From contig JBBCBC010000021.1 of NCBI GenBank assembly GCA_037126765.1, forward strand, positions 23,763,434 to 23,827,433: a stretch of DNA of 64,000 bases. Direction: 5' to 3'. The stretch is from Stenogyne calaminthoides (Eukaryota; Streptophyta; Magnoliopsida; Lamiales; Lamiaceae). A program made the translations under genes and the position numbers. Under the pieces are notes generated by a model. The model did no database searches. It saw only the letters and a program-made list of their open reading frames with translations, and was not told the DNA's origin. This document shows positions 59,014-64,000 of this stretch, one piece after another (positions within the stretch are counted from its first letter, which is position 1; each line of letters opens with the position of its first letter).

Positions 59014-59060
59014 GTAGAATCACCACCGAGCGATCGAGACGAACGACGCTTTGTCTTCAT
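59014..59060 (-). other. Start of a short ATG-initiated frame split by A4 (continues at 37233)
   Basis: Minus strand from 59060: ATG followed by codons for MKTKRRSSRSLGGDS, open until the A4 border. Across A4, at 37233 leftwards, the same frame continues with AAYAKIVV and stops after about 30 more codons. If one copy of the 29-bp duplication next to A4 is ignored, the reading would instead follow the frame with EFDWRSLEQVGYKQDVAAA and end KKLIKKRMKL at about 37077. I do not recognise the product. It may be a small host gene, a first exon or chance. Confidence 0.3.
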
Positions 59061-59429
59061 TTTTTTTAAATTATAAAAACTGATTCAACCTAGTCACTGG
59101 GTCGCCGGTGTTTGACCGATTACAACAAGCACGAGAGATCTATTCATTAAGTTTTAGAATTTTGTTGATGGTGTGCCAAGAAAAAGTCGTCTGACGATTA
59201 TTTGTTGTCGCCGGATCTATGAAACACTCACGTTGAGTGTTGAAGATTCAAACGAAATTGAAGAAAGGGGACAAGGGTAGAAGCATAGAAATTGGGGGAT
59301 AATTAGAAATGGTTATATCATTTATCATCCAATCTGCTCGTACAAGACCTGGAAGCTGGGCTTTATACTACTACCCAGTCCAACACTTACAAGTTGGGCC
59401 GAAAATACTAATACGGCCCCCTTAACATT
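59061..59429. other. Unassigned DNA between the split frame and a gypsy relic
   Basis: About 370 bp without a long open frame; not family A, B or C. It could be the 5' region of the split frame (minus strand) or the 3' part of the gypsy relic to its right. Includes a short repeat, CCCCTTAACATTG, twice at 59417-59447. Confidence 0.4.
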
Positions 59430-59640
59430 GCTTGTCCCCTTAACATTGTTTGTCCTCAAGCAAGGAGATGAGTATACTTATGCAGCACCACCGTGCAATC
59501 TTCTCACGTCTTCTTACTCTGCACCACCACGGAGTCCTCCCATGTCGCCTCTTCATTGGCCAAGTGAAACCACCGGAGAAGAACCTCCATCACTGCCACG
59601 TTATACTTCTTCCTCATACGCCATGCCAGAATGTGGGTTA
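59430..59640 (-). pseudogene. Possible chromodomain/integrase C-terminal relic of a Ty3/gypsy chromovirus
   Basis: Minus-strand reading contains EVLLRWFHLANEEATWED, the pattern of the chromodomain-like end of gypsy integrases (V-L-x-x-W, then E-x-A-T-W-E-D). A frame-shifted LLEDKQ follows, recalling the F-x-L-E-D-K motif after it. These domains tether insertion to marked chromatin. The piece is short and broken; identification rests on these two motifs only. Confidence 0.45.
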
Positions 59641-59739
59641 GAATCAGAATCACACCGCTATCTGAATCAAACTCAGGTAAAGTCGAATTGATAATCTCAG
59701 AATCCCCAACCCCCCTCTTCAGCCAAGAAACTTGAAATG

Positions 59740-60569
59740 TGGGATTTTATTTCCCTAATTAGGCTGGCTTGGGAAATAAACTAAGCCTCCATATATATAC
59801 AAGCTCTTAGGAATTCACAAAGAGTATCACTTCATATTTTTTCCATAAGATCTAGAGTTAGAATTTTCCTAGCAAATTCATCTCGGGATTCAACACTGGC
59901 AAATCTGTGCAAGTTCGTAATTGGGGATTACGTGGATACCATAGTAGAGAAAACTGTATACGAATTACTGTAAGAATTCTGTTTACGTTTAGGGGTGGCA
60001 ATTCGTGTTATCGGGTCGTGTTTCGTGTCGACACGATAGTGACACGACACGATAAAGTCAAACACGAACACGACACGATAAGAATCCGTGCTGACACGAC
60101 ATGAACACAAAAAATTTCGTGTCGACACGACACGACATGACACGATAAGAAAAAAAAATAAATTTTAAAATAAAATTTATATTAAAATTTTGATATTATA
60201 CGATATGACACGACACGATATGACACGATAATACACGTTAACACGATATGACACGATAAAAAATAAAAATTTCTAATAAAATTATAAAATATCAAGTCAT
60301 ATGTATAATAAAATATTTTTAATTCAAACTTATCAGGTTGACATGAACACGACACGACACGACACGAACACAACACGAACACGATACAGCTAAATAATAA
60401 CCCGCAATTTTCGTATCGTTTTCGTGTCGTGCTATCATGTCGTTTCTGAAATTGCCACCCCTATTTAAGTTTACTCGTATTTAATTATGCAATTAATTGT
60501 TCATTGTTGGTGAACTGTTTATTTTTGCTGTTCATGTATTACGTATTTACGTGCCTCTAAATTTCAACA
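59740..60569 (+). repeat. B3 5' LTR, 3' part, with an inserted inverted-repeat element
   Basis: Matches the reverse of B2's LTR (CCCAAGCT-like, ATATATACAAGCTCTTAGG, GGCAAATCTGTGCAAG). Interrupted at 59992-60465 by a small DNA element, it then ends with the B LTR terminus. TATA-like TCCATATATATAC at 59789. Confidence 0.88.
59992..60465. mobile_element. Small terminal-inverted-repeat element (possibly hAT-like, non-autonomous)
   Basis: Left end GGGGTGGCAATT and right end AATTGCCACCCC are inverted repeats. Flanking TACGTTTA and TAAGTTTA look like an 8-bp duplication with one difference, and the undisturbed B LTR has one copy (TTTACGTTTACTCG). The interior is packed with ACACGACACGATA-like units on the left and their inverted counterparts on the right, so most of the element could fold back. 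No coding sequence. End sequence and 8-bp duplication suggest the hAT superfamily, but I cannot confirm the class. Confidence 0.75.
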
Positions 60570-60581
60570 GTGGTATCAGAG
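60570..60581 (+). other. B3 primer-binding site (initiator tRNA-Met)
   Basis: GTGGTATCAGAG directly after the LTR; the usual final C of TGGTATCAGAGC reads A. Confidence 0.88.
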
Positions 60582-62540
60582 ATTCAGGCTCTTGATGATT
60601 GCATGATTGTTTGATTTATAATTTTTTTTTATAAATCTGGGTACGGTCGTTTTGTGTTACGACCGCACCAATTGCTTGGATAATAGAATTTGTCAATTAG
60701 TATTGGGGCGAGTCCCAATATTTGTGTTTGTTTGTTTATATTGTTTGATTGAAACAATCACCCCCAAATTCGTTCGTCTCTCTCGCTCGCTCACTTTAGG
60801 GTTTTCAGGGAAAATCCCTTCGCTGCTATCGTCTTTGTCTAGTGCCATTTTCGTGCCCACAGCGTCCATCCACGGTGTCACTCGAGTTGACGGCGTAGCG
60901 CCGTAACTCGCGATGCCTGTGTGACGCTGCATCGGTGCGATACTCAGTAGACTGGGTCTGCGACGGCGCAACTGATTCGCCGAATACACCTTGGTGATGT
61001 CGACTGTATTCCATCGATTTAGGTGGCGACGTCCCCATTTTGTGAATTGATTCGGTCGGACAAGCCCCTGAATCTATGGGTCTCACGGCGACGCACTGCT
61101 GTGTAGCCTCGACGCTACGAATTCTGAGTCAATTCATTTTGTGTCGTTGTGACCTATCTTCGATTCGTGATCCCTATGTTGTCGCCACCGTGTTTCTCTC
61201 GATCTGCAACCTTCGTCTCTAATTTGTTTCTAGACGATGGTCGCGGGTGCTTGTATACGGTTTCTTGGTCGGCTGCAGCGAAGAGTCGCCCGCACGCGCC
61301 TAGTGGCGGCGGCAACTCGCCTACACGCGCTGATCATATGCTTCAATTTTGAGACATGATTATATGCTTGTTCATGTTTCTGCGTTTTGGAATTTTCTGT
61401 TTGTTTGAACTAGTTGGACTATTTCGAGTAATCATTCAAACTGAATTCCAAGGTTGACTATTCTTATGATTAATTGGATTAAATCTGATGAACTGTGTTT
61501 GAACTGTTGGTTTCGGATTATCCCGATTGGAAAGGCGGTTTTGGGCAGTGATAAGAGGAAGGGTTATTTTGCAAATTAGATTTATATTTATTAATTAAAA
61601 TTAAATTGGATTTAATTTGTTGAAATTAATAAAATTTGGGTTTTAATAAAAACGTATTAGTTGGACTAATGACGGACTTAATTAATTGGATTAATTAAGA
61701 GTTAAAATATTAATAATAAATTTAATTATTAAAACTTGATTTTAAAATTGGATTTGAAGGATTAAACGAGTTGTTAATTCCCACTTGGTTAACGTGTTTT
61801 ATATTCTGTTAACGCATTTACGTCCGCATTATAATTGTTTGGGTAGGCGGTGTCCAATAATTGTCGGACCGTATTATTGTTTGGGTAGACGGCGCCCATA
61901 TAAATGTTAGTCAGTGTAAATCATGTTTGGGTAGGCGGCGCCCAATAATTGCTCAAATGTGATGTAGATTAATATGTTGGATCTCGATTAAGAAATTAAT
62001 ACACCGCCTTTAAAATGTTCCTCACTAAAATATGGTTTTCTCATTGATTTGATAAGATGTCTTCCATCAAAATTAAAAGAAAACCGGAGATCTCGTTCCA
62101 ATGAGTATTTAAGGCCCTCGTCTTTTGCTCAGATCTACATCTAACGGGACTTTTATAGAGACATGTAAAGTCGCCGCTTGATGGTTGTAAACCAACTTAA
62201 CTTTGTTTAACTCACCCTTGCGGGGACAGAGGGTAAGGGACATCAGTCGAACTAGGTTCGACAAACTAGGAGTTACAGTTTGCAATTGGTTTAGAGACCT
62301 ACCAGTTATGCTATTGTGATATTCAACCCTCGCTGGGATTATAATAGTAGTAATGTGGATCCTAGTCCATTATGATTTATATTAGATATAAATTCGTACT
62401 TTTTCGATGAGGTCGTTAAGTATGTGAAAATAATGGAGACAAAATAAACACAAAAGAAAGGCCATGTTTATTTTGATTGCTGAGTATTGATCATAGGAAT
62501 TATGTGTTTTAATTTCCGTTTTATTTTATTTCTCTTGGTT
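60582..62540 (+). other. B3 5' untranslated leader
   Basis: About 1.96 kb. CpG-rich island at about 60770-61340, then AT-rich sequence. The phrase GTTTGGGTAGGCGG (or GTAGACGG) followed by C/T-G-CCCA occurs three times at 61847-61945. The later part matches B2's leader. Short frames on both strands are not conserved in B2. Confidence 0.7.
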
Positions 62541-63180
62541 AGTTGAAATGTATAACTGTCTTTGAGATGTGTTTTGGAAACAAACAAATTGGCTAGGCCA
62601 AATTTTCTGGACTGGCCCCGTAACATGTGTTTGGTGCTAAGGCAAGAAAAGATTGAGTACGTGTTGGACACGCCTATCCCGGTTACCCTTAAAGCTGGTA
62701 CTCTGAGGCAGCCACGTTTAACGTAGCACCTCAGAAGAAGCATCAAGAGGATGCTTCCCAGACTCAGTATGTGATGTTGCTCGACATGACTCCCGATGTA
62801 CATAGGCAACATGAAAAAAATGGGTCCCTTCTTAGTGCTCAAGCATCTGAAGGATCTTTTTGATTCTGAATCTAGTTATGAGATTTATGAAGTGATGAGA
62901 GATCTGTTCAAATGCCGGTTAGCTAAAGGAGAGAAGATTTTACCTCATGTGCTTAAGATGATAGGCCTAATTGAAAAACTTGGTAATTTAGGCTTCGAGC
63001 TAAAATACCAACATTTTTATTTATGCTATCCTCCAGTTGCTCCCGGATTCATATTTTAGCTTCATTGTGAACTACAGTATGAATAAGACGGATGTGACCA
63101 TGCCTAAACTTCACAACGTGCTCAAAACCTTTTAATTCACTATCACTAAGATGATGTTCAAAAGAAGGAGCGGGTAAACA
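62541..63180 (+). pseudogene. B3 gag remnant
   Basis: Plus-strand text LARPNFLDWPRNMCLVLRQE, then KIEYVLDTPIPVTLKAGT, is a typical copia gag N-terminus. The frame stops near 62720. Fragments (FKCRLAKGEKILPHVLKMIG at 62908-62967, then EKLGNLGFEL) continue the gag core to about 63060. Damaged by several frameshifts. Confidence 0.75.
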
Positions 63181-63285
63181 AGGATGTGTGCCTCTGCTAT
63201 AGGTAGAAGAGGACACTAGAAGAAGGACTATAAGATTCTAGTTGCTAAAAGAAAGACACTAGGTGCTTCTAGCACTAGAACATGT

Positions 63286-63733
63286 ATGTTTGTTATTAAG
63301 ATAAACATGTCCACTAATAGCGCTAACTGCTCGGTATTGGATACCGGATGTGGCTCTCACATTTGCACTAATGTGAAAGGGCTCATGTGTTATAGGACAG
63401 TTAGGGCGGGTGAAGTCGTCTTATACGTAGAAACGGAGCAAGAGTTGCTGCTGAACTTGTGGGAACTTGTATGTTAGACTTACCCTTTGGTTTTAGATTG
63501 GAACTTAATGATGATCATCTAGTTCTTTCTATTACTAGCAACATATATTTGTTGCATTGTGGATACGATGTTCTTAATATACAAAATAAAATACTCAAAC
63601 TTAGTAATCATGAAAACCTGACTTACTTATGGCATTGTACGAGAAAAGAATTGCAATGTTAAGAAAGTTAGACTACTTAACCCCATTCGACTTTGAGTCT
63701 TATGGTAATTTTGAATCTTATCTCATGGGCAAG
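63286..63733 (+). pseudogene. B3 protease and pre-integrase remnants
   Basis: 63286-63477 encodes VLDTGCGSHICTNVKGLMCY with the protease triad DTG intact. 63459-63662 continues with LPFGFRLELNDDHLVLSITS. The pre-integrase part (LDYLTPFDFESYGNFESYLM) follows in another frame and breaks off at GK (63733), where the sequence switches to an unrelated, reversed copia fragment. Confidence 0.85.
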
Positions 63734-64000
63734 TTTTACTCTTCTTATACAAGAATACAACCCAAGTGAACTTGGAGTAATCATCCACGACCACCAGAGT
63801 GTATTTGCGTCCACTGAAACTAAGAGGCGTAACTCGTCCAAATAGATCCATATGGAGCAGTTGCAGTACTCTGCTGGATGGAGGCGAAGGTATCCCTTTG
63901 AATGAAGCTTTTACTTGTTTTCTCTTCTGACATGCGGCACATGTCTGATCCTTAGAGAATACTTCATTTGGGAGACCTTCAACCAAGGACATCCTTGCTA
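63734..64000 (-). pseudogene. D: copia GAG-pre-integrase/integrase fragment (SIRE-like), reversed, running off the window
   Basis: Minus-strand open frame with SLVEGLPNEVF, a zinc-site half CAACQKRKQVKASF, and integrase start LLHMDLFGRVTPLSFSGRKY with the first catalytic Asp, then VVVDDYSKFTWVVFLYKKSK. The wording (HMDLFG, TWVVFL) fits the SIRE/Maximus side of copia, different from A and B. No LTR lies at the junction with B3, so the border is a rearrangement or deletion. Confidence 0.8.

Larger units (their letters stand above)
59740..63733 (+). mobile_element. B3: family B copia element, truncated at both ends
   Basis: The plus-strand B LTR begins mid-way (about 59740, GGGATTTTATTTCCC) and ends TTTCAACA at 60569. 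A primer-binding site, leader, gag, protease and pre-integrase region follow. The element is cut at about 63733, inside the pre-integrase region, where family D starts. Sequence is very close to B2 (protease frame differs at only a few residues). LTR start, pol and 3' LTR are absent. Confidence 0.88.

Noticed and set aside
60010..60440. Simple microsatellite or telomere-like repeat
   Set aside because: The CACGACA-type units are imperfect, arranged as inverted halves, and bounded by inverted termini and a duplication; they belong to the small inserted element.

Overview
This is plant nuclear DNA, almost certainly from a flowering plant and probably a eudicot. It is AT-rich and packed with nested Ty1/copia and Ty3/gypsy LTR retrotransposons whose primer-binding sites match plant initiator tRNA-Met (TGGTATCAGAGC). 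The only convincing host gene is a TatD-type metal-dependent DNase (34378-35259, minus strand) with probable introns in its 5' leader. I see no bacterial-style operon, CRISPR array, rRNA or tRNA gene.

I named repeat families from the window itself. A: copia, LTRs about 1.7-1.84 kb. B: copia, LTRs about 1.6 kb. C: non-autonomous, LTRs about 1.5-1.6 kb around 207 bp of non-coding DNA. G: Ty3/gypsy of the Tat type, with an antisense gene. D: a copia fragment at the right edge.

Left block (1-34017). One G element on the plus strand (gag, protease, RT, RNase H, integrase, tandem repeats, antisense gene, 3' LTR) is the substrate. It was hit by A1 (2976-22834, minus; TSD GAATG) inside the RT, by a B solo LTR (22958-24564; TSD CATCT), by an A solo LTR (29631-31474; TSD GAGGT) and by an A copy at the left window edge. 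A1 was itself hit by C1 (5880-9216; TSD GCTGT) inside integrase, and by A2 (13997-22501, plus; TSD CATCA) inside its 5' LTR. The 5-bp duplications prove the nesting.

Middle (34018-37233). A low-repeat island holding the TatD gene and its upstream region.

Right block (37234-64000). A4 (minus, imperfect TSD GCAGA/GTAGA) contains B2 (minus), whose 5' LTR contains A5 (47049-57506, plus; TSD GGACT), whose RT contains a C solo LTR (53489-55049; TSD CTTAT). A deletion fused B2's LTR to the outer end of A4 near 58697. Beyond lie a possible chromodomain relic of another gypsy element, a 5'-truncated B copy (B3) carrying a 474-bp terminal-inverted-repeat element, and the D fragment.

Every polyprotein examined is broken by frameshifts, stops or deletions, so no element here looks autonomous. 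The least ordinary signals are: (1) differences between copies concentrated at CAG/CTG sites, which may be an assembly artefact of methylated DNA; (2) a C element with a duplicated primer-binding site; (3) head-to-head A LTRs forming a roughly 1.5-kb inverted repeat; (4) an antisense gene with its own TATA box and introns inside the gypsy element; (5) a short ATG-initiated reading frame split by A4; (6) loss of a usually conserved histidine in the TatD protein. I found no clearly new functional system. All coordinates, alignments and family calls were made by eye without database searches.
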